DNA of 64,000 bases from Hydrogenophaga sp. BPS33 (GCF_009859475.1 NZ_CP044549.1:4278001-4342000); one strand, 5' to 3'. Positions 49,315 to 59,233 are shown, counted from the stretch's first letter. The notes: generated by a model not told the origin, from the letters alone. Translations and numbers: made by a program.

Positions 49315-50298
49315 TCACTCCATCGTCGCGCCAGACACGCGCACCACCTCGCCCCAGCGCGTGATCTCCGAATTCATGAAGGCCTTGAACTCCGCGGGCG
49401 GCAACGGTATGGCCTCCTGTCCCTGCGTGGCCAGGGTCTTGCGCAGGCCCGGGTCGTCCAAGGCCAGCTTCAAGGCAGCGTAGAGCTTGTCGCGGATCGG
49501 CGTCGACAACCCGGCCGGCGCGAGCACACCCACCCAGCCGCTGGACGTCACGTTCTCGAAGCCCTGCTCGCGCGCGGTCGGCACTTCCGGCGCGAAGCTG
49601 GCCCGCTGGTCCGACAGCACCGCCAATGCGCGCAGGTCGCCCTTGCGCACGTGGGGCAACAGGGGGGCGTAGTAGATCATCATCTTCACGTGGCCCGCGA
49701 TCAAGTCGGTGATCGCCTGGCCCACGTTTTTGTAGGGCACCTGCACCAGCTTGGCCCCGGTCTTCATGGTCAACAGCTCGGCCGTGAGGTGGCCCGAGGA
49801 GCCTACGCCTGAGGAGCCATAGCTCACGCCTTGCGGCTGCGTGCGCGACCACTCGACAAACTCCTTGAGGTTGCGCGCCGGCACCGAGGGATGCACGACG
49901 AAAAACGCGGGTGGCGCCACGGCCAGGCCGATCGGCGTGAAGTCGCGGTTCACGTCGTAGGGCAGCTTCTTCATCAACGAGACCAGCGTGCCGTGGGAGG
50001 TCACACCGCCCATCACGAGCGTGTAGCCGTCAGGGGCGGCCTTGGCCGCGGTTTCGCTGCCGATGATGCCGCTGGCCCCGGCAATGTTCTCCACCACGAT
50101 GGTGCCCTTGAGCGCCTCGGCCATTCTGGGCGCGAACAGGCGCGCGGTGCCGTCGGTCAGCGAACCGGGACTGAACGGCACGATGAGCTTGATCGGCCTG
50201 GAAGGGTAGGCCTCCACCGACTCGTTCGCCCGCACGTGCGGGGCCACACCAGCGGCCAGGCAAGCACCGCTCAGTTGAAGAAGTTTCCGTCTGCGCAT
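49315..50298 (-). CDS. Bug-family tripartite tricarboxylate transporter binding protein
   Basis: Periplasmic solute-binding protein of the TctC/Bug family, 327 residues. A Tat-like/Sec signal peptide (MRRRKLLQLSGACLAAGVAP) precedes IKLIVPFSPGS, the ligand loop of Bug proteins; the SGIIGSETAAKAAPDGYTLV segment and the VPYKNVGQAITDLIAGHV stretch follow the family pattern. No TctAB permease is in the window, so a distant or shared one must serve it. Lies 9 bp upstream of the AtuA gene, in one transcript. Ligand probably an organic acid. Confidence 0.9.
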   Translation of the reverse strand: MRRRKLLQLSGACLAAGVAPHVRANESVEAYPSRPIKLIVPFSPGSLTDGTARLFAPRMAEALKGTIVVENIAGASGIIGSETAAKAAPDGYTLVMGGVTSHGTLVSLMKKLPYDVNRDFTPIGLAVAPPAFFVVHPSVPARNLKEFVEWSRTQPQGVSYGSSGVGSSGHLTAELLTMKTGAKLVQVPYKNVGQAITDLIAGHVKMMIYYAPLLPHVRKGDLRALAVLSDQRASFAPEVPTAREQGFENVTSSGWVGVLAPAGLSTPIRDKLYAALKLALDDPGLRKTLATQGQEAIPLPPAEFKAFMNSEITRWGEVVRVSGATME

Positions 50299-50315
50299 GG
50301 TTGTCTCCTGTAAAT

Positions 50316-50350
50316 TTCATATACATGAACCACAAGTCATGTTCATGAAC
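50316..50350. promoter_or_regulatory. Palindromes with ATGAAC half-sites, Bug gene side
   Basis: TTCAT-ATAC-ATGAA (50316-50329) and the perfect GTTCATGAAC (50341-50350). The ATGAAC units recur at a 20-bp period, near two helical turns, in the divergent gap between the Bug and CoA-transferase genes. Likely operator, perhaps for the IclR regulator encoded downstream. Confidence 0.55.
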
Positions 50351-50458
50351 TTAATTTTAAGAAGCGTCGAGACCCGACATCGATAGGAAATTACCCTAAT
50401 CATTTGCCACTTGACATCGCGATGGCCTTCTGGAAAATGAACCCATCCATGATCCATA

Positions 50459-50474
50459 GTTCTCATTTATGAAC
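50459..50474. promoter_or_regulatory. Third palindrome overlapping the CoA-transferase start
   Basis: GTTC-TCATTTAT-GAAC is an imperfect 16-bp inverted repeat that covers the ATG at 50469. It shares half-sites with the two palindromes at 50316-50350. A regulator bound here would block translation initiation or transcription. No strong Shine-Dalgarno is seen before this ATG. Confidence 0.5.
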
Positions 50475-51713
50475 CAAAAAACAAAAAACCCAGGAGATGG
50501 GCCGCTGGCCGGTGTGCGCGTGCTGGATCTGTCGGCCGTGATTTCCGGGCCGTTCGCCGGTCAGATGCTGGCCGAGCTCGGTGCCGACGTGGTGAAGATC
50601 GAGCCCCCCGATGGCGACAGCCAGCGCCGCATCGGGCCTGCGCGCGGCGAGGGCATGGGTCACATCTACATGAACTCCAACCGAGGCAAACGCGCGCTGG
50701 GTCTGGACTTGAAAAAGCCGGCCGGCCGCGCGGTATTGCTGCGCCTGGCGCGCACGGCCGACGTGCTGCTCTACAACATGCGGGCCCGCGCCATGGAGCG
50801 CCTGGGCCTGAGCCACGCCGTGCTCGCCGAAACGAACCCACGCCTGATCTTCGTGGGCCTGTTCGGCTTCGGGCAGGACGGCCCTTATGCCGACAAGCCC
50901 GCCTACGACGATCTGATCCAGTCGGCAGCCGGTGTAGCGCACATCATGAGCCGCAAGCTCTCGTCCGCGCCGCAGTACGTGCCGTTGGCACTCGCCGATC
51001 GCAACGCCTCGTTCAATGCGGCGCTGGCGATCTGCGCGGCGCTATACGAGCGCGAGCGCAGCGGGCTGGGACAACGGATCGACATTCCGATGTTCGAGAA
51101 CACGGTGTCGATGGTGATGGCCGACCACCTGGGCGGCCTGAGCTTCGAACCTGCCTTGGGCGAAGGGGGCTACGCGCGCCTGCTCGCGGCCGGCCGCAAA
51201 CCCTATCGCACGCAGGACGGCTACATCGCGGCCATGCCCTTCACCGACCGCCACTGGCGCCGTCTCTACGAGGTCATCGGACGCGCCGACGACTTCGAGC
51301 GCGACACCCGCCTGCACACCATGCAGTCCCGCAACCAGCACGTGGACGCCATCTACGCCGAGTTCGAACAGTTGCTGGCGGGCCGGCCCTCGGCGCATTG
51401 GTTGCGTGTGTTCGAAGAGGCCGACGTTCCCAACATGCCAGTGCACGACCTGCACAGCCTGCTCGAAGACGAACACCTGAGAGCGGTGAACTTCTTTCCG
51501 AAGGAATCACACCCGAGCGAAGGCGTGTTGCGGCGCACGCGCCACCCCAACCACTGGTCCCGCACGCCACCCCAGCCCACGCGACCCGCGCCCCGTGTGG
51601 GCGAGCACAGCGACGAGGTGCTGCGCGAAGCCGGCTTCGACGCCGCGGAAATCGCCGCACTGGTGCAGGACGGCATCGTCGCGCAGGCACGCATGCCCGA
51701 GGCGCAGTGGTGA
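50469..51713 (+). CDS. CaiB/BaiF CoA-transferase
   Basis: Family III CoA-transferase of 414 residues. The opening VRVLDLSAVISGPFAGQMLAE and ELGADVVKIEPP are family marks; the catalytic aspartate is most likely D177 in LADRNASF. It transfers CoA to a carboxylic acid, so it should activate the acid carried by the Bug protein or formed by this cluster. The ATG at 50469 sits in the operator palindrome; no good ribosome binding site is visible. Divergent from the Bug gene. Confidence 0.92.
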   Translation: MNQKTKNPGDGPLAGVRVLDLSAVISGPFAGQMLAELGADVVKIEPPDGDSQRRIGPARGEGMGHIYMNSNRGKRALGLDLKKPAGRAVLLRLARTADVLLYNMRARAMERLGLSHAVLAETNPRLIFVGLFGFGQDGPYADKPAYDDLIQSAAGVAHIMSRKLSSAPQYVPLALADRNASFNAALAICAALYERERSGLGQRIDIPMFENTVSMVMADHLGGLSFEPALGEGGYARLLAAGRKPYRTQDGYIAAMPFTDRHWRRLYEVIGRADDFERDTRLHTMQSRNQHVDAIYAEFEQLLAGRPSAHWLRVFEEADVPNMPVHDLHSLLEDEHLRAVNFFPKESHPSEGVLRRTRHPNHWSRTPPQPTRPAPRVGEHSDEVLREAGFDAAEIAALVQDGIVAQARMPEAQW

Positions 51714-52528
51714 GTCCGAGCGTGCAAGCTTCGCCTCTGGACGGCGTGCGCTGGACGGTCGAGCGTCACGTGGGCGAGTTGACGCTCGCCGAGCCCGACA
51801 CACGCAATGCCTTCTCGACCTCCTTGCTGCGTGGCGTGCACCGCGGGCTGGACCTTGCGCAACAGAACCCTGAGGTGCGCGTGCTGCTCATCCTGGCCGA
51901 GGGTCCGCATTTCTCGGCAGGTGCGGATCTGAAGAGCCTGATGCAGGCCCACGCACATGACGAAGAAACCCTGGTGGCGCACGCACAACCCATTGCAGAC
52001 TTGTTCCGGCGCGTGGGCGACTTTCCCAAGCCCGTGGTCGTGGGCATACAGGGCGCGGCCATCGGCGGAGGCTTCGGACTGGCGTGCGCCGCCGACCTGG
52101 TGGTGGCCGCCAGCAACGCGCGCTTCAGCTGCCCCGAGGTGCGCCTGGGGTTGTTTCCATTCCTGCTCATGCCCGCCTTGCGCAAGGCGCTGGGCGATCG
52201 GCGCGCGCTGCAACTGGCCCTCACCGGCGAAGAACTCAACGCAGAACAGGCACTGGCGGCCGGCGTCGTGGGCGACGTCGTGGCGCCTTCGTCCCTGGAC
52301 GCCCAAGCCCGCGCGCTGGCGCAGCAGGTCGCACGCGCCAGCCCGCGCGCGCTGGACCTGGGCATGCGGGCGTTTCGCGCCACCACCGGCCACCCGTGGG
52401 AGCAGGCTCTTCAGACGCAACTGCGTCTGCGCTCGCGGTGTCTGCGCGGGACCGATGTGCGCGAAGGTGTCTCGGCCTTTCTGGAGAAGCGCGAGCCGCA
52501 GTGGGCACCTCGACAGCCCACTGGATAG
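51710..52528 (+). CDS. Enoyl-CoA hydratase/isomerase family protein (second copy)
   Basis: Crotonase-fold protein of 272 residues. Oxyanion-hole loops are FSAGADLKSL and IQGAAIGGGFGLACAADLVV; the E or catalytic residues in the CPEVRLGLFPF stretch follow. Start is the GTG at 51710 in a GTGA overlap with the CoA-transferase stop. Together with the transferase it can activate and hydrate an acid. It is distinct from the hydratase at 46671-47495 in sequence. Confidence 0.92.
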   Translation: MSPSVQASPLDGVRWTVERHVGELTLAEPDTRNAFSTSLLRGVHRGLDLAQQNPEVRVLLILAEGPHFSAGADLKSLMQAHAHDEETLVAHAQPIADLFRRVGDFPKPVVVGIQGAAIGGGFGLACAADLVVAASNARFSCPEVRLGLFPFLLMPALRKALGDRRALQLALTGEELNAEQALAAGVVGDVVAPSSLDAQARALAQQVARASPRALDLGMRAFRATTGHPWEQALQTQLRLRSRCLRGTDVREGVSAFLEKREPQWAPRQPTG

Positions 52529-52556
52529 AATCCGCCGCATTCAAACGGTGGATGAC

Positions 52557-53342
52557 ATGGTCGAACAAACGCCCTCCCTTTCAGGCGAAGAAGGCAGCAA
52601 CGTCAAGAGCGCCTTGCGGGTGCTCAAGGTGCTGGAGTTCTTCGCCCAGACCCGCAAACCCGCCACCGCCGCCGACCTGCGCCGCCACCTCGACCTGCCC
52701 AAGTCCAGTTGCTCGGCCTTGATGGAGACCCTGCGCCGCGCGGGCTTTCTCTATCCGGTGGGACGCGAAAGCGGCTACTACCCCACGCGGCGCTGGCTGG
52801 AGCTGGCGCACGCGGTGTCGGAGAACGACCCGGTGCTGCAGGCACTCGAGCCCATGCTCGAAGAAGTGCGCGACGGCTCGGGCGAAACCGTGATCCTCTC
52901 CAAGATGATGGACCAGCAGGTGCTGTACCTCGATGTGGTCGAGTGCACGCACGAGGTGCGCATCGCGGCCCGATCGGGCGAACTCAAGCCGCTGTACGCG
53001 TCGGCTGCGGGCCGTGCGCTGCTGTCCACCCTGCCCGACGAAGAAAGGGCGGTGCTGATCAAGAGCCTGGACTACAAGCCGTACACCTCGGCCACGAGCA
53101 AAGGACCGGCGGAACTGGAAGCGCGCATCCAGGCCGGCTTGGCACAAGGCTGGTTCCTGGCGATCGGTGAACACCGCGACGACACCATTTCCCTGTCGAT
53201 GCCCTTGCAGTTGGGCAGCCAGCACTACGCCGTGACCATCGGCATTCCGCGCTACCGCATGGACACCAAGCTGGAGCAGAGCCGCCTGGTGTTGGGCAAG
53301 GCTGTCCAGGCCTTCCAACGCCAGCACCAGGGCAAGGTGTAA
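52557..53342 (+). CDS. IclR-family transcriptional regulator
   Basis: 261 residues. The N-terminal winged HTH (about 15-75) reads SALRVLKVLEFFAQTRKPAT, then ADLRRHLDLPKSSCSALMETL; the C-terminal IclR effector domain (about 90-255) is GAF-like with the GRALLSTL and ISLSMPLQ segments. It follows the hydratase by 28 bp, so it may be co-transcribed and control the flanking acyl-CoA genes through the ATGAAC palindromes. The ATG at 52557 is chosen; a GTG lies at 52548. Confidence 0.9.
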   Translation: MVEQTPSLSGEEGSNVKSALRVLKVLEFFAQTRKPATAADLRRHLDLPKSSCSALMETLRRAGFLYPVGRESGYYPTRRWLELAHAVSENDPVLQALEPMLEEVRDGSGETVILSKMMDQQVLYLDVVECTHEVRIAARSGELKPLYASAAGRALLSTLPDEERAVLIKSLDYKPYTSATSKGPAELEARIQAGLAQGWFLAIGEHRDDTISLSMPLQLGSQHYAVTIGIPRYRMDTKLEQSRLVLGKAVQAFQRQHQGKV

Positions 53343-53393
53343 GCAGGCGTGGCGCACGCGGAACCCGGCGCACGCGTGCGCGTCCAACGCCCC

Positions 53394-53966
53394 ATGCAAC
53401 GCAGAATCCTCCTCGCCCTCCTCCCGCTCGCATGGAGCTTGCCTCTGCACGCCCGGGCGGACAATGGCGAAGTCCCCGAGCGCGCCACGCCGCAGGGCTA
53501 TCCGGTCTCGCTGGCCCAAATGCAACAAGAGGTCGGCAAGCGTTTTCCGCGCCGCTACCCCGTGCAAGGCATCCTCGATCTGGACCTGCAGACACCGCGC
53601 CTGCAGGTGCTGCCCGACGAAAACCGCCTGCGCGCCGCCATGGAAGTGCAAGCCACGGGGCCGGCGCTCAACCGATTGCACCAGGGCAGCTTCGACCTCG
53701 ATTTCAAGCTGCGCTACGAAGCCAGCGACCGCACGCTGCGCGCGCACGAGCTGCGCCTGGCACGCTTGAAGTTCCCCACACTGCAGCCGCGCGTGGAAGA
53801 GATGCTCAACCTGTACGCACCGCGCCTGGCCGACCAGTCGATGCGCGAAGTGGTGCTGCACGAACTCGAGCCCAAGGACCTGGCCATGCTGGACCGCATG
53901 AACATGCAACCCAGCACGATCACCGTGACGCCCAAGGGCCTGGTGATCGGGGTGGAACTGAAGTAA
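53394..53966 (+). CDS. DUF1439-like secreted protein
   Basis: 190-residue envelope protein with an N-terminal signal peptide (MQRRILLALLPLAWSLPLHARA). The mature part follows the DUF1439 pattern: QMQQEVGKRFPRRYPVQGIL near the front and a beta-rich core. E. coli YceB is a lipoprotein of this family; no lipobox Cys is seen here, so this one is likely soluble. The inner ATG at 53394 gives the signal peptide; a GTG lies at 53349. Function unknown. Confidence 0.8.
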   Translation: MQRRILLALLPLAWSLPLHARADNGEVPERATPQGYPVSLAQMQQEVGKRFPRRYPVQGILDLDLQTPRLQVLPDENRLRAAMEVQATGPALNRLHQGSFDLDFKLRYEASDRTLRAHELRLARLKFPTLQPRVEEMLNLYAPRLADQSMREVVLHELEPKDLAMLDRMNMQPSTITVTPKGLVIGVELK

Positions 53967-53981
53967 CGCGGCAGCGCCGCA

Positions 53982-54902
53982 TCACCCGCGCGGGTGGTGC
54001 TGCGCCACGATGGTCTTGAGCCGCTCGCGCGCCACGTGCGTGTAGATCGTGGTGGTGGAAATGTCCGCATGGCCCAGCAGCATCTGCACCGCGCGCAGGT
54101 CCGCGCCGTGGTTGAGCAAATGCGTGGCGAACGCATGGCGCAAGGTGTGCGGTGACAGCGGCACGGTGATACCGGCCTGCGCCGCGTATTTCTTCACCAG
54201 TTGCCAGAACATGGCACGCGTCATGGCCTCCCCCGCGCGCGAGCCACGCGAGGTGACGAACAGGTCTTCGCTCTGCAGTCCATTGAGGATCTCGCCGCGC
54301 GACGTGCCCATATAGCGTTGCAACCATTGCCCCGCCAGCTGGCCAAAGGGCACCAGGCGTTCCTTGTTGCCCTTGCCGGTGATGCGCAGCACGTGTTCGT
54401 TCATGCCCACGTGCCAGGTCTTCAGGCTCACCAACTCGCTCACGCGCAGGCCGCTGGCGTAGATCAGTTCGAGCATGCAACGGTCGCGCAAACCCAGTGG
54501 CGTGCCCACATCGGGCGCGTTGAGCAGGGCCTCCACCTGCGCTTCGGACATGGTCTTGGGCACACGCAACGGTTGGCGCGCGGGCGAAAGGCGCAGCGTC
54601 GGGTCGACGACGACGAAACGCTCGCGCAGCGCCCAACGAAAATAGCGCTTGAACACCGTGAGGCGCCGGTTGGCCGTGGTGGCGCGGGTCTGGGCGTGGC
54701 GTTCGCTGAAGTACGCGTTGAGATCGGCTTCCGAGGTCTCGGGCAGCGTCTTGCCGTGCCCCGCCAGCCACTGCCCGAGCAACACGAGATCGCGCCGGTA
54801 CGCATCGAGCGTGTTGCGCGAAAGCCCCTCTTCCAGCCAGAGGCTGTCGACAAAGGCCCCAGCGAGGTTTTCGCTGGTCGACGCCAGGGCCTGGTCCATC
54901 AT
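53982..54902 (-). CDS. xerD: Site-specific tyrosine recombinase XerD
   Basis: With XerC resolves chromosome dimers at dif. The 306 residues have the N-terminal SAM-like core-binding domain (about 10-95) and the catalytic domain with the full set R153 (ASGLRVSEL), K177 (GKGNKERL), H252 and R255 (HTLRHAF), H278 (LLGHADI) and Y287 (TTIYTHV). Length is standard for XerD. Its ATG overlaps the stop of the upstream Bug gene by 4 bp, which is an unusual link between the two genes. Confidence 0.95.
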   Translation of the reverse strand: MMDQALASTSENLAGAFVDSLWLEEGLSRNTLDAYRRDLVLLGQWLAGHGKTLPETSEADLNAYFSERHAQTRATTANRRLTVFKRYFRWALRERFVVVDPTLRLSPARQPLRVPKTMSEAQVEALLNAPDVGTPLGLRDRCMLELIYASGLRVSELVSLKTWHVGMNEHVLRITGKGNKERLVPFGQLAGQWLQRYMGTSRGEILNGLQSEDLFVTSRGSRAGEAMTRAMFWQLVKKYAAQAGITVPLSPHTLRHAFATHLLNHGADLRAVQMLLGHADISTTTIYTHVARERLKTIVAQHHPRG

Positions 54903-55876
54903 TCCAGAGACAGCTTCTGCTTGGCCACCACCTGCTTGTAGACCTCGTACTCGGCCTTGATCTGGGCGGTGAACTCGGTCGGCGAGTTGCCCACCACCAG
55001 CGAGCCGGTGTCCTCGATCCTCTTCTTCACGGCCGGGTCGTTGAGCGCCTGCTTGGTGGCGTTGTAGACCTTGTCCACCACGTCCTGCGGCAAGCCCTTG
55101 GGTCCGATCAGGCCGTAGTAGGCCATGCGGTTCACCGGCTCCAGGCCGACTTCCTTGAAGGTCGGGATGTCGGGCAGCACGGCCAGGCGTTGCGGCGCGG
55201 CCACCACGATGGCGATGAGGCGGCCCGACTTGATGAAGGGCAGCGCCGAGGGCAGGTTGTCGAAGATGATCGGCACCTGACCACCCACGGTGTCGTTGAG
55301 CGCGGGGCCAGCGCCGCGGTACGGAATGTGGGTGATGAAGGTGTTGGTCAAGCTCTTGAAGAGTTCGGTCTGCAGGTGGCCGATACCGCCCGTGCCCGAA
55401 CTGGCGTAGCTGTATTTGCCCGGGTTCTTCTTGATCTCGGCCAGGAACGACTTGAAGTCCTTCGCCGGAAAGCTCGGGTGCACCGCGATCACGTTGGGCG
55501 TGGCCGCGATGTTGATGATGGGCGTGAAGTCGGTCAGCGTGTTGTACGGAATCTTGGGGTTGATGGCCGGGTTGGCCGCCGTGGTGGACACCGTGGCCAT
55601 GCCCAGCACGTAGCCATCGGGCGCGGTGCGCGCGAGTTCGGTCGCACCCACCACACCGCCGCCACCGGACTTGTTCTCCACCACCATGCTCTGGCCCAGG
55701 GCTTTGCCCAATGCATCAGACATGACCCGCGCCACGATATCGGTGGTGCCGCCCGGTGCGAACGGCACCTGCAACTTGATGAGCTTGTTCGGGTAGGCCT
55801 GTGCCCACGCGCTGCCCGCTGCGGTCACAGCGACGGCAAGCAGACCTATTGAAACCATCTGACGACGAAACATCAT
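54899..55876 (-). CDS. Bug-family tripartite tricarboxylate transporter binding protein (second)
   Basis: Periplasmic binding protein, 325 residues. Signal peptide [20 protein letters not shown] with cleavage near SAWAQA; then [20 protein letters not shown], the Bug ligand loop, and [19 protein letters not shown]. The ATG at 55874-55876 follows AAGGAGG with six bases spacing. No permease is adjacent. It heads a two-gene transcript with xerD. Confidence 0.9.
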   Translation of the reverse strand: MMFRRQMVSIGLLAVAVTAAGSAWAQAYPNKLIKLQVPFAPGGTTDIVARVMSDALGKALGQSMVVENKSGGGGVVGATELARTAPDGYVLGMATVSTTAANPAINPKIPYNTLTDFTPIINIAATPNVIAVHPSFPAKDFKSFLAEIKKNPGKYSYASSGTGGIGHLQTELFKSLTNTFITHIPYRGAGPALNDTVGGQVPIIFDNLPSALPFIKSGRLIAIVVAAPQRLAVLPDIPTFKEVGLEPVNRMAYYGLIGPKGLPQDVVDKVYNATKQALNDPAVKKRIEDTGSLVVGNSPTEFTAQIKAEYEVYKQVVAKQKLSLE

Positions 55877-56136
55877 GAGAGCCCTCCTTGAATGCGATGA
55901 CGATGACAAACATGCAAACCCGACGCCAATGTAACCTCGACTGGCTCCGCGCCCAGGGAGCAATGGCGCCCCGGGTGTCGGCCCGTACGCGCCGATCACT
56001 CGCCGCACGAAGCCTGCGCCATCTGATGCCTCGGGGAAAACCCGCCCCATCCGGTGTCTCGGACCGGAGGCCCATTCGCGGCAAGTTGCGGTATTCTGGC
56101 CGCTCGCTTTTTTAACGACGACAGGAGACATTGACC

Positions 56137-57096
56137 ATGCGTCTGATTCACAAAGTGGGCTTGAGCCTCAGCCTGGGCGCCGCGCTTATCGCGGGTGCCG
56201 CCACCGCGCAGCAACAACAATTCGTCAACGTGTTGACTGGCGGCCAAAGCGGTGTGTATTACCCCATGGGCGTCGCCCTCTCGCAAATCTACGCCAAAGG
56301 CATTCCCAACGTGCGCTCCACCGCGCAAGTGACCAAGGCCTCCGCCGAAAACCTCAACCTGCTGCAAGCCGGTCGCGGAGAACTGGCCTTCACGCTGGCC
56401 GATGCCCTGTCCGACGCCTGGAAGGGCAACGCTGAGGCCGGCTTCCCGAACAAGCTCGACAAGCTGCGCGGGATTTCCGCCACTTACAACAACTACATCC
56501 AGATCGTGGCCAGCGCCGACTCCGGCATCAAGACGCTTGCCGACCTGAAGGGCAAGCGTATTTCGGTGGGTGCCGCCAAGTCGGGTACCGAGCTGAACGC
56601 ACGCGCCATCTTCAAGGCGGCGGGGCTCTCCTACAGCGACCTGTCCAAAGTCGAGTACCTGCCGTTCGGCGAGTCGGTCGAGCTCATCAAGAACCGTCAG
56701 CTGGACGCCACGCTGCAGTCTGCTGGCCTGGGTGTCGCATCCATCCGAGATCTGGCCACGTCCGTGAAGATCGTGGTCGTGGCGGTGCCTGCCGATGTGG
56801 TGGCCAAGGTCGGGGACCCTGCCTACCAGCCCACCGTGATCCCGGCCAACACCTACACCGGACAGACCACCGACGTGGCCACCGCCGCCATCCCCAACTT
56901 CCTCGCTACGCACGCTGGCGTATCCAATGAGCTGGCGTACCAGATGACGAAGCAGATATACGAGAACATCGACACGCTCTACGCGGCGCACAACGCGGCC
57001 AAGACGATCAAGCGCGAGAACGCCATCAAAGGCATGCCGGTGCCCCTGCATCCTGGCGCCGAGCGCTACTACAAAGAAGTGGGCCTGATCAAATAA
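56137..57096 (+). CDS. TAXI-family TRAP transporter solute-binding protein
   Basis: Periplasmic binding protein of 319 residues. Signal peptide (about 1-24, ending ATAQQQQ) precedes [20 protein letters not shown], the TAXI opening, and [24 protein letters not shown] lies at 56123-56127. Ligands of TAXI proteins are often dicarboxylates or glutamate. It is followed by an intrinsic terminator and then the fused permease. The 260 bp before it hold no gene; imperfect repeats there are short. Confidence 0.93.
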   Translation: MRLIHKVGLSLSLGAALIAGAATAQQQQFVNVLTGGQSGVYYPMGVALSQIYAKGIPNVRSTAQVTKASAENLNLLQAGRGELAFTLADALSDAWKGNAEAGFPNKLDKLRGISATYNNYIQIVASADSGIKTLADLKGKRISVGAAKSGTELNARAIFKAAGLSYSDLSKVEYLPFGESVELIKNRQLDATLQSAGLGVASIRDLATSVKIVVVAVPADVVAKVGDPAYQPTVIPANTYTGQTTDVATAAIPNFLATHAGVSNELAYQMTKQIYENIDTLYAAHNAAKTIKRENAIKGMPVPLHPGAERYYKEVGLIK

Positions 57097-57132
57097 GGCA
57101 AAGGCGTCCCGCCTTGGGCCTTCATTGACCCG

Positions 57133-57163
57133 AAACGGCCCCACCGAGGGGCCGTTTTTGTTT
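57133..57163 (+). terminator. Intrinsic terminator between TAXI binding protein and permease
   Basis: Stem AAACGGCCCC (57133-57142) and its complement GGGGCCGTTT (57148-57157) with a 5-nt loop, followed by TTGTTT. A near-ideal Rho-independent terminator inside a transport operon. It could lower permease expression relative to the binding protein. Confidence 0.9.
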
Positions 57164-57181
57164 CCGACTCTCGAGGTCTTC

Positions 57182-59221
57182 ATGCACAACGACAACGAAA
57201 TCCAGCACCTTCGTCCGAGCCACGCGATCTTCTGGATCGCCATTGCTTTCTCCAGCTTTCAGCTGATCACCGCCTCGTTCAGTCCGCTCAGCAGCCAGGT
57301 GGTGCGCGCCATCCATGTCGGCTTCGTGTTGCTGATGGTGTTTGCGTTGTATCCCCCATTTGCCCACCGAACGGGAGGATGGGCCACCTTCGGCAAGGTG
57401 CTGGGCTGGACACTGGGCATCGTCGGCTTTGCGTTCAGCCTGTACCACTGGTACTACGAGGCCGATCTCACGCAACGCGCGGGCGAACTCATCGCTTCGG
57501 ACTGGGTGATTGGCGTGGTCACGATCGCACTGGTCTTCGAGGCCGCACGCCGCGCCATGGGTTGGGGACTGCCCCTGATCTGCGGGATCTTTCTCGCATA
57601 CGCGCTCTTCGGCAATCATCTGCCGGGCATGCTGGCTCACCGCGGCTTTGGCGCAGACCAGGTAGTCAGCGCGCTGGGCTTCGGTACGGAAGGCATCTAC
57701 GGCACCCCCACCTATGTGTCGTCCACCTACATCTTCCTGTTCATTCTGTTCGGCTCCTTTCTGGAACAGGCCGGCATGATCCGCCTGTTCAACGACTTCG
57801 CCATGGGCACCGTGGGCCACACGCGTGGTGGACCGGCCAAGGTGTCGGTGATCTCGTCGGCCCTCATGGGCACCATCAACGGGTCTGGCGTGGCCAACGT
57901 GGTGACCACCGGCCAATTCACGATCCCGCTCATGAAGCGCTTTGGCTACAGCCCGGCGTTCGCCGGTGGCGTCGAGGCCACGTCGAGCATGGGCGGGCAA
58001 ATCATGCCGCCGGTGATGGGGGCCGTCGCCTTCATCATGGCCGAGACCATCAACGTGCCTTACATCGACATCGTGCAGGCGGCCGTGATTCCCGCCTTCC
58101 TGTACTTCGCCACGGCCTTCTGGATGGTGCATCTCGAGGCAGGACGCAAGGGTCTGCTCGGTCTGCCCAAGGAAGAATGCCCCAACCCCTGGACCGCCGT
58201 GCGTGAGCGCTGGTATTTGCTGTTGCCACTGATCGGCCTCGTGGCCCTGCTCTTCTCCGGATACACGCCGCTGTTCTCCGGCACCATCGGCCTGGGCCTC
58301 ACGGTCATCCTGATCTTCGGCGCGGCGGTGATCAGCGGCGTGAAGGGCGTCGCGCTGCGTGGCCTGGCCTGGGCGCTGCTGGGCTTCGCGTGCGCAGGCT
58401 TCTACGAGTTCGGCGTCGGCACCTTCTTCGTGCTGGCGGCGCTGCTCGTGGCACTCACCTACATTCTTCGCCGGGGCGAAGACGCGCGCGCGCTGGCCGT
58501 CAAGAGTCTTGTGGACGGCGCGCGCCATGCGCTGCCCGTGGCCATTGCGTGCGCGCTGGTGGGCGTCATCATTGGCGTGATCAACCTCACCGGTGTCGCC
58601 GCCGAACTGGGTGGGTACGTCATCGCCGTCGGCAAGGACAACCTGTTCCTCGCCCTGCTTTTGACGATGGTCACCTGCCTGGTACTGGGCATGGGCATTC
58701 CCACCATTCCCAACTACATCATCACCAGCTCGCTGGCCGCGCCGGTGCTGCTGCAACTGGGCGTGCCGCTGATCGTCTCGCACATGTTCGTTTTCTATTT
58801 CGGCATCATGGCCGACCTCACTCCACCGGTCGCGCTGGCGGCTTTCGCGGCCGCGCCGATCGCGAAAGAGACCGGCTTGAAGATCAGCGTGCAGGCCATC
58901 CGTGTGGCCATCGCAGGCTTCATCGTGCCGTTCATGGCGGTGTACAGCCCTGCGCTGATGCTGCAAAGCGGCGACTGGCTCGATACCGCATGGATCGTGT
59001 TCAAGGCACTGGTCGCCATTGCCATGTGGGGTGCGGGTGCTATCGGTTTCCTCATCGGCCCGTTGAACTGGATCGAGCGCGTCGTGGTCATCGTGGCGGC
59101 GAGCTTCCTGGTGGTGGCGCTCCCGCTCACCGACGAGATCGGCCTGGGCGCAGTGGTCTTGTTCGTGGCCTGGCACGTCTGGCGCACGCGGCAGCCGCGC
59201 GCTGCCGGCGCCCTGCGCTGA
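57182..59221 (+). CDS. TRAP transporter permease, fused small and large subunits
   Basis: 679-residue integral membrane protein combining DctQ-like and DctM-like parts, as is usual for TAXI systems. Many transmembrane helices; conserved GTINGSGVANVVTTGQFTIP near 240, EATSSMGGQIMPPVMGAVAF near 265, and GMGIPTIPNYIITSSLAAP near 500. The ATG at 57182 is chosen (GAGG upstream); the frame is open further but into the terminator. Imports the ligand of the adjacent binding protein using a Na+ or H+ gradient. Followed by DUF1850. Confidence 0.93.
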   Translation: MHNDNEIQHLRPSHAIFWIAIAFSSFQLITASFSPLSSQVVRAIHVGFVLLMVFALYPPFAHRTGGWATFGKVLGWTLGIVGFAFSLYHWYYEADLTQRAGELIASDWVIGVVTIALVFEAARRAMGWGLPLICGIFLAYALFGNHLPGMLAHRGFGADQVVSALGFGTEGIYGTPTYVSSTYIFLFILFGSFLEQAGMIRLFNDFAMGTVGHTRGGPAKVSVISSALMGTINGSGVANVVTTGQFTIPLMKRFGYSPAFAGGVEATSSMGGQIMPPVMGAVAFIMAETINVPYIDIVQAAVIPAFLYFATAFWMVHLEAGRKGLLGLPKEECPNPWTAVRERWYLLLPLIGLVALLFSGYTPLFSGTIGLGLTVILIFGAAVISGVKGVALRGLAWALLGFACAGFYEFGVGTFFVLAALLVALTYILRRGEDARALAVKSLVDGARHALPVAIACALVGVIIGVINLTGVAAELGGYVIAVGKDNLFLALLLTMVTCLVLGMGIPTIPNYIITSSLAAPVLLQLGVPLIVSHMFVFYFGIMADLTPPVALAAFAAAPIAKETGLKISVQAIRVAIAGFIVPFMAVYSPALMLQSGDWLDTAWIVFKALVAIAMWGAGAIGFLIGPLNWIERVVVIVAASFLVVALPLTDEIGLGAVVLFVAWHVWRTRQPRAAGALR

Positions 59222-59233
59222 GGCCCACGCGCC

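Noticed and set aside
53982..54902. Tyrosine recombinase as a sign of an integrated island
   Set aside because: It is the housekeeping XerD by length and full motif set, and no att-like repeats or phage genes surround it.
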